Shown here: piece after piece, positions 7,398 through 15,440 of the stretch
How positions within the stretch are numbered: the first letter of the stretch is position 1
How the letters are laid out: each line of letters begins with the position of its first letter
Assembly (NCBI RefSeq): GCF_900110225.1
Contig: NZ_FOCW01000001.1
Span: forward strand, 310,001-374,000
Source of the DNA: Allobrachymonas denitrificans DSM 15123
GTDB lineage: Bacteria > Pseudomonadota > Gammaproteobacteria > Burkholderiales > Burkholderiaceae_C
Direction: 5' to 3'
DNA: 64,000 bases
Program-made: the position numbers and the translations under genes
Notes under the pieces: model-generated
What the model was told of the DNA's origin: nothing
Databases searched by the model: none
The model's input: the letters and a program-made list of their open reading frames with translations, nothing else

Positions 7398-8771
7398 ATG
7401 AAACGTAATGCTATTGGCGCCGCCGTTCTGCTGGCCATGCTGCCTGTCACGGGTGCATTTGCAGCCGGCCTCGATCGTTCCGGCCAGCCGGTGGCCCCGA
7501 TTTTCCAGCAGGGCAACCTCATCGAGCTGGGCTGGACCTCGCTCTTTCCTACTGTGGAGGGCAAAGAGAGCATCGGCCTGAAGCGCGACATTCCCAACAT
7601 GGCTGACAAGTACTCCTTCCCGTCCGGAGCCATCAAGTACCAGGCGAATGACCAGTGGTCGTTCTCCTTCCTGTACGACCATCCGTTCGGTGCAGATGCT
7701 GCCTATGAAGGTACCAATATCTTTACCACCACTCCGGCCGAGCGCGGGGCGGCTGCCACGCTTCCATTGGCAGCCAAGCTGGCGGCCGCCAACCCCACAT
7801 GGAGCCAAGACCAGATCAAGGCGGCCGTCCAGGGTTTGCTCGCGCCCACGCCCACGCCTAGCCCCGAACAAATTGCAGCACGTCAAGCCGTAGCGAAGTA
7901 TTCGACCTTGGCAACGGGTTCCGATGCGACCAACGTCAGCGTTACCACACAGAGTTTCTCCCTGATTGCCGGCTTCCAGCCCAACAAGAACTGGCACTTC
8001 TACGGCGGCCCGGTCTACCAGACCGTCAAGGGTGACTTGAGCCTGCGCGGTGCGGCTTACTCCGTTTTCAACGGCTACGACGCCACCTTCCATAACTCGG
8101 GTGCCTGGGGCTTCCTGGCGGGTGCCGCCTACCAGATTCCCGACATCGCCTTCCGCGCTGCGCTGACTTACCGTTCGGCCATCAAGCATGATGTGGACAC
8201 CACCGAAAACTTCGTCAACTACCAGAAGCTGGGCGGTGCAGCCGGCACCAGCGGCACCACGCGGATCAAGACGCCGCAATCCGTCAACCTGGACCTGCAA
8301 AGCGGCGTGGCGCCCAACACGGTGGCCTTTGCCAACCTGCGCTGGGTGGACTGGTCCAGCTTCAGCATCCGTCCGGGCCAGTTCGGCGCCGTTTCGAAGG
8401 ATCTTGGCCCGTACGTTGGCAAGCCCAACGGCTTCAACCTGGTCGAGTACGGCAAGGACCAATACAGTGCCACCGTAGGTGTGGGCCGCAAGTTCAACGA
8501 GCAATGGGCCGGCAACATGTCCCTGGGCTGGGACAGCGGCACGGGCGAATACGTGACCACCCTGGGCCCGACCAAGGGCAACTGGAACCTGGGCATCGGC
8601 GCGCAGTACAGCCCGACCAAGAACTTCTACGTGGGCGTCGGCGCCAAGTACTTCTGGCTGGGGGATGCCAAGGCCCAGGTCGCCTCCAATGTCGGTAGCA
8701 CAACGTATCAGGCCGACTTCAAGGACAACAACGCCGTGGCCGTGGGCGTGAAAGTGGGTTACCGCTTCTGA
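7398..8771 (+). CDS. FadL/TodX-family outer membrane transport protein
   Basis: 457 residues. AGGAGA 5 bases before the ATG at 7398 fixes the start; signal peptide MKRNAIGAAVLLAMLPVTGAFA. FadL-family proteins are 14-strand barrels with an N-terminal hatch that move long-chain fatty acids or other hydrophobic compounds across the outer membrane. Matching features are the N-terminal hatch region after the signal, the central SFSLIAGFQPNKNWHFYGGPVY strand region, the block RAALTYRSAIKHDVDTT, and the C-terminal VGVKVGYRF. A proline-rich insertion (LAPTPTPSPEQ) occurs near residue 155. Substrate is not readable from sequence, but the shared operator with the beta-oxidation cluster at 60-64 kb argues for fatty acids. 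Confidence 0.88.
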   Translation: MKRNAIGAAVLLAMLPVTGAFAAGLDRSGQPVAPIFQQGNLIELGWTSLFPTVEGKESIGLKRDIPNMADKYSFPSGAIKYQANDQWSFSFLYDHPFGADAAYEGTNIFTTTPAERGAAATLPLAAKLAAANPTWSQDQIKAAVQGLLAPTPTPSPEQIAARQAVAKYSTLATGSDATNVSVTTQSFSLIAGFQPNKNWHFYGGPVYQTVKGDLSLRGAAYSVFNGYDATFHNSGAWGFLAGAAYQIPDIAFRAALTYRSAIKHDVDTTENFVNYQKLGGAAGTSGTTRIKTPQSVNLDLQSGVAPNTVAFANLRWVDWSSFSIRPGQFGAVSKDLGPYVGKPNGFNLVEYGKDQYSATVGVGRKFNEQWAGNMSLGWDSGTGEYVTTLGPTKGNWNLGIGAQYSPTKNFYVGVGAKYFWLGDAKAQVASNVGSTTYQADFKDNNAVAVGVKVGYRF

Positions 8772-8795
8772 TCCCGGTCCGCTGACCCAGTTGGA

Positions 8796-8826
8796 AAGAG
8801 CGTCGCTTGTGCGGCGCTCTTTTTTT
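8796..8826 (+). terminator. Terminator of fadL-like gene
   Basis: An 11-bp stem (AAGAGCGTCGC with GCGGCGCTCTT, one G-T pair) around loop TTGT, then seven T. Confidence 0.92.
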
Positions 8827-8895
8827 AACCAATCACCCTCCCCGAAACCTTGGGTGGTTCAAAATTGCGTGGCGAGATCGAATCCGCTCTGCACC

Positions 8896-9276
8896 CTAAT
8901 GCAATGCCGGCTCGTAAGCGACGAAAAATCGTTGTGCGAGCTTGGCAAGACGTTTGTCGGCTGTCCACAGCAGGGCTCCGGCTGTGAGCAGGGTGGACGA
9001 CAGCAGCAACAAATCCACCAGGCCGCAGCCCAGGCCATACAAGTGCTCACGCTGGATGAAATCGAGGACTTCCGGCAAGGCCGCTTGCTGGGGCTGCGGA
9101 AGGAGCAACAAGCTGCTCAGGGTTTGGTCCCGCTGGGGGGGAGTGCCGCAGGCTATTTCGCCGATCACGAGCGGGTGTGCCATGACCCGGTTGAGACTCA
9201 GCAACTCAACCAGCGTGGAGTTTCCATGCCTGAAGTGTTCGACCCAGATCGAAGTGTCAACCAGAACCTGTTTCAT
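8896..9276 (-). CDS. vapC: VapC-type PIN-domain ribonuclease toxin
   Basis: 126 residues with a PIN fold. Likely metal-binding acids are Asp7 in VDTSIWVEHF, Glu in VIGEIACG, and Asp residues in LGLVDLLLL-type (here GLGCGLVDLLLL) and WTADKRLAKLA. PIN toxins of this group cleave tRNA or rRNA when not held by VapB. The start overlaps the stop of the upstream vapB gene by 4 bases (ATGA), the usual translational coupling. It reads as intact. Confidence 0.9.
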   Translation of the reverse strand: MKQVLVDTSIWVEHFRHGNSTLVELLSLNRVMAHPLVIGEIACGTPPQRDQTLSSLLLLPQPQQAALPEVLDFIQREHLYGLGCGLVDLLLLSSTLLTAGALLWTADKRLAKLAQRFFVAYEPALH

Positions 9277-9476
9277 TGCTCGCCACTTTCGCGGCGGCGT
9301 GGAATCTCCTGCATCTGAGGGGCGGTGCCGCCCAGTGCGGCCAGCCGTTTTCCGGCCTGCACCTGGATGAAAATCTTGATGGCCTCCCGGAACAGGTCAG
9401 CCTTGTCCATGGAAGCGTCCGCAACTTCCAGCGCTTGCCTGTACAGCCGATCATCAATCGTCACGGTGGTTCTCAT
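9273..9476 (-). CDS. vapB: VapB-type antitoxin
   Basis: 67 residues. The N-terminus MRTTVTIDDRLYRQALEVA is a ribbon-helix-helix DNA-binding segment of the VapB/DUF2191 type. The C-terminal part (RLAALGGTAPQMQEIPRRR) carries the toxin-binding tail with a conserved ALGG element. A ribosome binding site AGGAG lies 6 bases before the start. It heads the vapBC operon and should repress it through the inverted repeat just upstream. Confidence 0.9.
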   Translation of the reverse strand: MRTTVTIDDRLYRQALEVADASMDKADLFREAIKIFIQVQAGKRLAALGGTAPQMQEIPRRRESGEQ

Positions 9477-9486
9477 ACTTGCTCCT

Positions 9487-9532
9487 GCATCAAATTTGTT
9501 ATCACATTACATCATATTTGATGCGACTTCAA
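9487..9532 (-). promoter_or_regulatory. vapBC promoter with operator palindrome
   Basis: Perfect 9-bp arms GCATCAAAT (9487-9495) and ATTTGATGC (9516-9524) are 20 bases apart, two turns centre to centre of roughly three. On the minus strand TTGAAG (9532-9527), 17 bases and TAATGT (9509-9504) form a weak -35/-10 pair inside the repeat. The arrangement fits autorepression by VapB. Confidence 0.65.
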
Positions 9533-9553
9533 GTGGCTCCCGTATGTTGGAAC

Positions 9554-9576
9554 AAAAAGAGGCGCTTGCGCGCCTC
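9554..9576 (-). terminator. Terminator of metK
   Basis: Stem GAGGCG / CGCCTC around a 6-base loop, followed on the minus strand by TTTTTG. It lies 29 bases past the metK stop and insulates vapBC from metK. Confidence 0.85.
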
Positions 9577-9604
9577 GTTCGTATTCAGGGTCGTCAATCA
9601 GGTG

Positions 9605-10783
9605 TCATAGCCCGGCTGCCGCCCGCAGCAGCGCCGCCTTGTCCGTCTGCTCCCAGCTGAATTCCGGCTCGCTGCGGCCAAAGTGGCCATAGGCGGCGGT
9701 CTTGGTGTAGATCGGGCGCTGCAGGTTCAGCATCTCGATGATGCCCTTCGGACGCAGGTCGAAGTGGTCCTGCACCAGCTTTTCGATGGCATGGTCCTCG
9801 ATCACGCCGGTGCCTTCGGTGTACACCGTCACGTTGATCGGGCGCGCCACGCCGATGGCGTACGACACCTGGATCTGGCACTGGCGCGCCAGGCCGGCCG
9901 CCACGATGTTCTTGGCCACATAGCGCGCGGCATAGGCGGCAGAGCGGTCCACCTTGGTCGGATCCTTGCCGCTGAAGGCGCCACCGCCGTGCGGGCAGGC
10001 GCCGCCGTAGGTGTCCACGATGATCTTGCGGCCGGTCAGGCCGCAGTCGCCCTGCGGGCCGCCCACCACGAAGCGGCCGGTGGGGTTGATCAGGAATTCG
10101 GTGTCCACCAGCATCTCGGCCGGAATCACCGGCTTGATGATGCTCTCGACGATGGCCTCGATGAACTCGGGCTTCATCTTGTCGCCCACGCTCATTTCGG
10201 GCGTGTGCTGGCTGGAGATGACCACGGTCTGCACGCTCTGCGGCTTGCCGTCCAGATAGCGCATGGTGACCTGGGCCTTGGCGTCCGGGCGCAGGAAGGG
10301 CAGGGTGCCATTCTTGCGCAGTTCGGCCTGGCGTTCCATCAGGCGGTGGGCGTAGTGGATGGGCGCGGGCATCAGCTCGGGCGTTTCATCGCAGGCGTAG
10401 CCGAACATCAGGCCCTGGTCGCCGGCGCCGGTGTTGAGGTGGTCGTCGCTGGCGTGGTCCACGCCCTGGGCAATGTCGTTGCTCTGCTTGTCGTAGCAGA
10501 CCATCACGGCGCAGCCCTTGTAGTCGATGCCGTAGGCGGTGTCGTCGTAGCCGATCTGCTTGATGGTGTCGCGCGCCACCTGGATGTAGTCCACGTTGGC
10601 ATTGGCGGTGATTTCGCCGGCCAGCACCACGAGGCCGGTGTTGGTCAGCGTTTCGGCCGCCACGCGCGCGCGCGGGTCCTGCTCGAGCAGGGCGTCGAGG
10701 ATGGCATCGGAGATCTGGTCGGCAACCTTGTCGGGGTGGCCTTCGGAGACGGATTCGGAAGTGAAGAGAAAGTCGTTCGCCAT
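9605..10783 (-). CDS. metK: S-adenosylmethionine synthetase
   Basis: 392 residues, normal length. MetK makes SAM from methionine and ATP in the cytoplasm. The start [23 protein letters not shown] region (split here at SEGHPDK) is the canonical N-terminus with the methionine/ATP loop. Other signatures are [12 protein letters not shown], the P-loop-like [22 protein letters not shown] segment (GGGAFSGKD), and [15 protein letters not shown] site lies upstream of the ATG at 10783. The frame is open far upstream, but that part is antisense to the acyltransferase gene and lacks coding features. Confidence 0.97.
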   Translation of the reverse strand: MANDFLFTSESVSEGHPDKVADQISDAILDALLEQDPRARVAAETLTNTGLVVLAGEITANANVDYIQVARDTIKQIGYDDTAYGIDYKGCAVMVCYDKQSNDIAQGVDHASDDHLNTGAGDQGLMFGYACDETPELMPAPIHYAHRLMERQAELRKNGTLPFLRPDAKAQVTMRYLDGKPQSVQTVVISSQHTPEMSVGDKMKPEFIEAIVESIIKPVIPAEMLVDTEFLINPTGRFVVGGPQGDCGLTGRKIIVDTYGGACPHGGGAFSGKDPTKVDRSAAYAARYVAKNIVAAGLARQCQIQVSYAIGVARPINVTVYTEGTGVIEDHAIEKLVQDHFDLRPKGIIEMLNLQRPIYTKTAAYGHFGRSEPEFSWEQTDKAALLRAAAGL

Positions 10784-10824
10784 GCGGGGAAGCTCCATTT
10801 TTTGTTGGCACGGTTGAAACAGAC

Positions 10825-10853
10825 GCGTTGCCAATCGAGAGCCTGGCGAACGC
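10825..10853 (-). promoter_or_regulatory. Hairpin in the metK leader
   Basis: On the minus strand GCGTT-C-GCCAG pairs with TTGGC-AACGC around an 8-base loop: ten pairs with one bulge and one G-T. It lies about 42 bases before the metK start. It does not match any SAM riboswitch consensus I can recall. A control role is only a possibility. Confidence 0.25.
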
Positions 10854-10977
10854 TTTAGCAGTAGGCCGCTGTGCCGGTGGGCAGGCCCTGGATGGTTGGC
10901 GGCCGGGGGTTCCGGTCTGCCTTCCCGCATCCCCGTGCGACAATGTCGGAGGATGGATCGCCCTGCAAGTTGCTCGT

Positions 10978-11005
10978 TTAACTCGGCGATGGGGGCTATT
11001 GTAAT
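10978..11005 (+). promoter_or_regulatory. Promoter of the acyltransferase pair
   Basis: TTAACT, a 16-base spacer and TGTAAT match the sigma-70 consensus at 4/6 and 5/6 positions. The start codon follows at 11063. Confidence 0.5.
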
Positions 11006-11062
11006 GAATCCGTCAAAACCCGGCCAGAAGTGCAGGTTCTGCCCTGGCTGCAAACACTTGCC

Positions 11063-11926
11063 ATGGATCAACTGTTTCGATTTTTTGCCCGTTTTCCTCT
11101 CTGGCTGCTGCACGGCATGGGCGCCGTGGTGGGGTGGCTGGTGTATGGCCTGTCGTCGCGCTACCGCCAGCGCTGGGCCGAGAACCGCGATCAGGCCGGC
11201 CTGAGCAAGGCGCAGGTGCGTGGCGCCATTGCGCACGGCGGACGCATGATTTTCGAGTTGCCGCGCATCTGGTTCGGCAAGCCCGCGCCCTATCAGTGGC
11301 AGGGTGTCGAACATGTGGAGCGCGCCTATGCGGCTGGCAAGGGCGTGGTGTTCCTCACGCCGCACATGGGCTGTTTCGAAATCACGGCGCAGGCGCTGGC
11401 CGAGAAATTCGGCCCGCAATATGGCGATCTCACCGTGCTGTACCGCCCCGCGCGCCAGGCCTGGCTGGCCGAGATGATGAAGCATGTGCGCCACCGTCCG
11501 GGGCTGAAGTCGGCGCCAACCACGCTGGCCGGCGTGCGCCAGATGATCAAGGCCTTGCGCAAGGGCGAGGCCGTGGGCCTGCTGCCCGATCATGTGCCGC
11601 CGGAAGGGCAGGGACTGTGGGTGCCATTCTTCGGGCGCCCGGCCTACACCATGACGCTGGCGGCCAAGCTGGTGCAGCAGACCGGGGCCGAGGTGATCGT
11701 GATCTGGGGCGAGCGACTGCCGCACGGGCGGGGATTCCTGCTGCATTGCAACCCGCTGTCCGAACCCCTGCCGGCCGAACTGGAGCCTGCGGTGGCGCAG
11801 ATCAACCGCGAGATGGAAAAGGTGATCCTGGCTGACCCCAATCAGTACATGTGGAGCTATGCGCGCTATCGCCAGCCGCGGCCGCAGCCGGCGGTGGAGC
11901 AGGCGGGCAAGGAGCCTGTGGCATGA
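11063..11926 (+). CDS. LpxL/HtrB-family lipid A or lysophospholipid acyltransferase (first copy)
   Basis: 287 residues from ATG 11063 ([20 protein letters not shown]); 11 further residues are possible upstream. It has an N-terminal membrane helix followed by the LpxL acyltransferase domain with catalytic HMGCFE (HxxxxE, about residue 106), the [12 protein letters not shown] block and the [19 protein letters not shown] block. The family transfers acyl chains from acyl-ACP to lipid A on the inner membrane. It overlaps the next gene by 4 bases (ATGA). Which chain each copy adds cannot be told. Confidence 0.88.
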   Translation: MDQLFRFFARFPLWLLHGMGAVVGWLVYGLSSRYRQRWAENRDQAGLSKAQVRGAIAHGGRMIFELPRIWFGKPAPYQWQGVEHVERAYAAGKGVVFLTPHMGCFEITAQALAEKFGPQYGDLTVLYRPARQAWLAEMMKHVRHRPGLKSAPTTLAGVRQMIKALRKGEAVGLLPDHVPPEGQGLWVPFFGRPAYTMTLAAKLVQQTGAEVIVIWGERLPHGRGFLLHCNPLSEPLPAELEPAVAQINREMEKVILADPNQYMWSYARYRQPRPQPAVEQAGKEPVA

Positions 11927-12933
11927 GCGAGCCGTCGCAGCGTGACATGACGCCCCCGGTTGCGGGAAGTACACCCGTGGGCGAGGCGCGGGCGCCCGCT
12001 CAGGCGGCGAAGGCTTCGGAGCGCCCGCTGAAGCCGCAGGAAAAGGAGTTGCCCCCGCTCGGCGGCCGGGAGCGTCTCTGGTACGCGGTGCTGGGCGTGC
12101 TGGCGTATCTGCCGTTGTGGGTGTGGCGCGCCCTGGGGGCTGCGCTGGGAAGCCTGTTGTACTGGGCCATTCCGCGTCGCCGCCATGTGGCGCTGGTGAA
12201 CCTGGCGCTGTGCTTTCCGGAGTGGAGCGAGGCCGAGCGCAAGCGCGTGGTGCGGCGCCACTTCATCGTCTTTGTGCAGACCTTTTTCGACCGCATCTGG
12301 CTCTGGCATGGCAGCCCGGAGCTGTTGCGCAAGCGCCTGCGCATGGTGGGCGATGTGCAGGCCCTGCAGGGCGATGAGCCCACCATCCTGTTTGCGCCGC
12401 ATTTCGTCGGGCTGGATGCCGGCGGCATGGCCTTGTCGGGGCAGCTGCCGCAGCGCGACTTCATCTCCATCTACACGCCGCAGCGCAATGCGGGGGCCGA
12501 CCGCTGGCTGCGGCGCGGCCGCACGCGCTTCGAGAATGCGCGCGTGGTGTGGCGGCGTGACGGGGTGAAGCCCATCATTGCGGCGCTGCGGCAGGGGGGC
12601 ATGCTCTACCTGCTGCCCGACATGAACTTCGGCCCGCAGGAGTCGATTTTCGTGACCTTCTTCGGCCAGCCCGCGGCCACCGTGCCTTCGCTGTCACGCT
12701 TTGCACGGCTGGGCAGGGCGCAGGTGGTGACCACTGTCACCTTTCTCGATCCGCATGGCTACACCATGCATGTGGAAGGGCCGTGGAAGGACTTTCCCAC
12801 GGCCGATGTCGAGGCCGATACCCAGCGCATGAATACTTACCTCGAGGCCTGGGTGCGCAAGCGCCCGCACGAGTATTTCTGGGTGCACAAGCGCTTCAAG
12901 ACGCGGCCGGAGGGGATGCCGCCGGTGTATTGA
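11923..12933 (+). CDS. LpxL/HtrB-family acyltransferase (second copy)
   Basis: 336 residues. An N-terminal cytoplasmic extension of about 45 Pro/Ala-rich residues precedes the membrane helix ([20 protein letters not shown]). The catalytic motif is HFVGLD (HxxxxD form), with [17 protein letters not shown] and [19 protein letters not shown] as substrate-binding blocks. The C-terminus [12 protein letters not shown] is the typical end of LpxL proteins. The ATGA overlap with the first copy shows translational coupling, so the two late acyltransferases are made together. The long N-terminal extension is unusual for the family. Confidence 0.88.
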   Translation: MSEPSQRDMTPPVAGSTPVGEARAPAQAAKASERPLKPQEKELPPLGGRERLWYAVLGVLAYLPLWVWRALGAALGSLLYWAIPRRRHVALVNLALCFPEWSEAERKRVVRRHFIVFVQTFFDRIWLWHGSPELLRKRLRMVGDVQALQGDEPTILFAPHFVGLDAGGMALSGQLPQRDFISIYTPQRNAGADRWLRRGRTRFENARVVWRRDGVKPIIAALRQGGMLYLLPDMNFGPQESIFVTFFGQPAATVPSLSRFARLGRAQVVTTVTFLDPHGYTMHVEGPWKDFPTADVEADTQRMNTYLEAWVRKRPHEYFWVHKRFKTRPEGMPPVY

Positions 12934-12948
12934 GGGTGAGCGCGGAAT

Positions 12949-12978
12949 TTGACTTTTGGCATCAATGTGGAATGATGC
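12949..12978 (+). promoter_or_regulatory. Promoter and operator of the MNT/HEPN module
   Basis: TTGACT (12949-12954), 16 bases and AATGAT (12971-12976) form a good promoter. An inverted repeat GCATCA (12959-12964) / TGATGC (12973-12978) overlaps the -10. The transcript would start near 12984, which favours the start codon at 13002 or 13008. Confidence 0.55.
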
Positions 12979-13001
12979 AATTGTCTTTTCGCATTCTTCT
13001 G

Positions 13002-13298
13002 ATGACCATGCGTCCTTCCGTAGCCCTCCACGCCAGACGATATGCTGTGCTTGCAGCAACGCAGCGTTTTGGTGTGTCCAATCCGCGCGTGTTTGGCTCG
13101 GTGTTGCGGGGCACTGATACAGAGGGCAGCGACCTGGATCTTCTGGTGGATGCGAAGCCGGGAACGACCTTGTTTGACCTTGGGGGGCTCAAGGACGAGC
13201 TTGAGGAGGCTTTGGGAATCACCGTGGATGTGCTGACGCCGGCCGATTTGCCCGCCAAGTTCCGCGCCGCTGTTCTGGCGGAGGCGCGGGCCATATGA
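13002..13298 (+). CDS. MNT-domain nucleotidyltransferase (antitoxin of a HEPN/MNT pair)
   Basis: 98 residues from ATG 13002; ATG 13008 is an equal alternative, and no strong ribosome binding site separates them. The minimal nucleotidyltransferase motif GSX10DXD is complete (GSVLRGTDTEGSDLDLLVD), and the C-terminal LGITVDVLTPADLP carries the third acid. MNT antitoxins of this kind (MntA) inactivate the HEPN toxin by attaching AMP to a tyrosine in its RX4HXY motif. The stop overlaps the HEPN start by 4 bases (ATGA). This gene is intact although its partner is broken. Confidence 0.88.
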   Translation: MTMRPSVALHARRYAVLAATQRFGVSNPRVFGSVLRGTDTEGSDLDLLVDAKPGTTLFDLGGLKDELEEALGITVDVLTPADLPAKFRAAVLAEARAI

Positions 13299-13655
13299 GC
13301 ATCAACCGGTTGCCGGACTATATCGAGCACATGCAGCAGGCTGCGTCGGATGCCTGAGTCTTTACAGCGGGGCTGTCCAAGGCGGATTTTCTTGAGGACA
13401 AGCGCACGCAGCAAGCAGTCATCATGAGTCTCATCATTCTTGGCGAAGCGGCCACCAAGGTGATGGATGGCTATCGTGATTTTGCGGCCAGCCATGCAGA
13501 AATTCCATGGCGCGGCATGGGGGATGCGTAATCGCATCGCGCACGGCTACTTCGAGATCAATCTGGAGCTTGTTTGGGATACTGTGCAGCAGGCTTTGCC
13601 CGAGCTGTTGGCGCAGCTGCCTCGGGTGCATGCCGCTGCTATGGAGCAGGGCTAG
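13295..13655 (+). pseudogene. HEPN-domain (DUF86) toxin, broken by a stop codon and a frameshift
   Basis: The frame starts MSINRLPDYIEHMQQAASDA and then meets TGA at codon 21 (13355-13357), where the family usually has Cys (TGC). Reading resumes with VFTAGLSKADFLEDKRTQQ and SLIILGEAATKVMDGY and runs to PWRGM near 13515. There a loss of two bases in the G-rich run (about 13516-13524) shifts the frame; the remaining part GMRNRIAHGYFEINLELVWD continues in another frame to TAG at 13655. The RX4HXY toxin motif RNRIAHGY is still encoded but cannot be reached in frame. The 3' end overlaps engB by 17 bases. Confidence 0.85.
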
Positions 13656-14436
13656 CGTCGTCTCCCATGTTGTCGGGGTCGTCAAGACATTCCGGCTCAT
13701 CGGGAGCATCTGCATCAGGGAACCCGCTCTCGGATGTGGGCAGGTCACCATTGTCGTGCGTCCAGTCCCACAGCAGTTGCGCCACTTCGGCCACGCCCTG
13801 CTTCTTCAGGGCCGAGAACAGCATCACGTCGCCGCCGCCAGCCTGCAGGCGCGTGATGGAGAGCACCTTGGCGGCTTCGCTGCGGGTGAGCTTGTCGGAC
13901 TTGGTGAGCAGCACCAGGAATTTCAGGCCTTCCTCCACGCGCGGGCGGATGGCTTCCAGCAACAGTTCGTCCAGCTCCGTCAGGCCCAGACGCGGATCAC
14001 TCATCAGCACCACGCCCTTGAGGTTCTTGCGCGTGACCAGGTAGTTGGCCATGACGCGCTGCCAGCGCTGCTTGTCGGCCAGCGGCACCGAGGCGTAGCC
14101 GTAGCCGGGCAGGTCGGCCAGCACCGCATCGGTCTCGCCCTGGCGGCCGAGCGCGAACAGGTTGATGTGCTGGGTGCGGCCCGGCGTCTTGGAGGCGTAG
14201 GCCAGCTGGCGCTGCTGCGTGAGCGTGTTGATGCAGGTGGACTTGCCGGCGTTGGATCGGCCGACGAAGGCAATCTCGGGAACGTCCAGCTCGGGCAGCT
14301 GGTGCAGCTGCGCGGCAGTGGTGAGGAAGCGCGCGGTGTGCGTCCAGCCCAGCGCGGTTGGCGTCTTGGGCGGTTTGGCGGGAGCGGCGGGCTTGCTGCG
14401 GGACGCAGACTTGGGGGAGCGCGGAGAGGCGGCCAT
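13639..14436 (-). CDS. engB: Ribosome biogenesis GTPase YsxC/EngB
   Basis: 265 residues from ATG 14436. A basic Pro/Ala/Lys-rich leader (about 40 residues) precedes the GTPase domain: G1 VGRSNAGKST (P-loop), G2 TPGRTQHINLF, G3 DLPGYGYA, G4 TKSDKLTR, G5 SALKKQG. The C-terminus has an acidic tail of about 35 residues (DADAPDEPECLDD). EngB helps assemble the large ribosomal subunit and is often essential. It is transcribed toward the HEPN remnant and divergently from the cytochrome c4 gene. Confidence 0.95.
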   Translation of the reverse strand: MAASPRSPKSASRSKPAAPAKPPKTPTALGWTHTARFLTTAAQLHQLPELDVPEIAFVGRSNAGKSTCINTLTQQRQLAYASKTPGRTQHINLFALGRQGETDAVLADLPGYGYASVPLADKQRWQRVMANYLVTRKNLKGVVLMSDPRLGLTELDELLLEAIRPRVEEGLKFLVLLTKSDKLTRSEAAKVLSITRLQAGGGDVMLFSALKKQGVAEVAQLLWDWTHDNGDLPTSESGFPDADAPDEPECLDDPDNMGDDASPAP

Positions 14437-14603
14437 GGCGGAATCGCTGTGAAGGGTCTTGCCCGGGAGCAAGCATTGCTGCGCGAATGGCAACAGAAAA
14501 TGAAGGCAGGGTTATTTTTGGTTACCTTGCGTTGTAGAATGAAAGAGTTTACCCGGATTGAGCGGTCTTCCGGGGTCTCTGTTCACTACGGACCCATGCA
14601 ACC

Positions 14604-15242
14604 ATGAAGCCTGTTATCTCTTTTGCTGCTTCCCTGATTTCCGCCGCGATGCTGGCTGCTGCCGGTTCGGCCGTGGCTGCCACGCCCGCTGCTGCTCCTG
14701 CTGCTCCCAACCTGGAAAAGGGCAAGGCATCGTTCAATGCAGTGTGTGCTGCCTGCCACGCGGCTGACGGCAACTCCACCATTGCTGCCAACCCGGTGCT
14801 GGCCCAGCAGCACCCCGAGTACATCATCAAGCAGCTGCAGGAATTCAAGGAAAACAAGCGCAAGGGCACCGTCATGGCCGGCTTTGCCGCTCCGCTGAGC
14901 GATGAAGACATGCGCAACATCGCCTACTTCGTGCACAGCCAGAAGGCCAAGCCCCAGGCCGCCACCAACAAGGATACGCTCGCCCTGGGCGAGAAGATCT
15001 GGCGCGGCGGCATCATCGCCCGTGGCGTTCCTGCCTGCGCAGCCTGCCACAGCCCCAACGGCGCCGGCATGCCGATCAAGTATCCGCGTCTGGCAGGCCA
15101 GCACGCCGGCTACACCGAGCTGCAGCTCAAGGAATTCCGCGACGGCATCCGCACCAACGACAAGGTCATGCCCGAAGTGGTCAACGGCATGAACGATGCC
15201 CAGATCAAGGCGGTTTCCGACTTCATCCAGGGCCTGCGCTGA
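14604..15242 (+). CDS. Cytochrome c4 (dihaem c-type cytochrome)
   Basis: 212 residues with signal peptide MKPVISFAASLISAAMLAAAGSAVA. Two CAACH haem-binding motifs (about residues 49 and 141) lie in two similar class I cytochrome c domains, with axial methionines likely in GTVMAGFA and DKVMPEVV. This periplasmic carrier passes electrons from the bc1 complex to terminal oxidases. It sits directly before resB-ccsB, the machinery that attaches the haems, and has its own terminator. Confidence 0.93.
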   Translation: MKPVISFAASLISAAMLAAAGSAVAATPAAAPAAPNLEKGKASFNAVCAACHAADGNSTIAANPVLAQQHPEYIIKQLQEFKENKRKGTVMAGFAAPLSDEDMRNIAYFVHSQKAKPQAATNKDTLALGEKIWRGGIIARGVPACAACHSPNGAGMPIKYPRLAGQHAGYTELQLKEFRDGIRTNDKVMPEVVNGMNDAQIKAVSDFIQGLR

Positions 15243-15312
15243 TCCTGACGCTTTCGGCGGCCAGCAGTTCGCGCTGCCGGAGCAGCAGGTGCAGGGCTCC
15301 TGCCATACCTCA

Positions 15313-15345
15313 AGAGCGGGCTGCGGCCCGCTTTTGTGTTTTTTG
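15313..15345 (+). terminator. Terminator of the cytochrome c4 gene
   Basis: Stem AGCGGGC / GCCCGCT (15315-15321, 15326-15332) with loop TGCG, followed by TTTGTGTTTTTT. Confidence 0.88.
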
Positions 15346-15440
15346 AATCTGGTTAAGACCGGCTTCAGTGAATACCCGTATCATGTGCGCGGGTGCGGTG
15401 CGCGCCTGATGTTTGCCCCAGACCACAGATTTTCCCGAGC

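Noticed and set aside
10825-10870. SAM riboswitch before metK
   Set aside because: A hairpin and a GCTAAAGC string are present, but the core pattern of SAM-I, SAM-II or SAM/SAH classes could not be matched; kept only as an unassigned leader structure.
10784-11974. N-terminal extension of the metK frame by about 400 codons
   Set aside because: It is antisense to the acyltransferase gene; the canonical MetK N-terminus [11 protein letters not shown] begins at 10783.
12783-13001. Upstream extension of the MNT nucleotidyltransferase frame
   Set aside because: It overlaps the acyltransferase gene and crosses the predicted promoter; the protein family starts at the later methionines.
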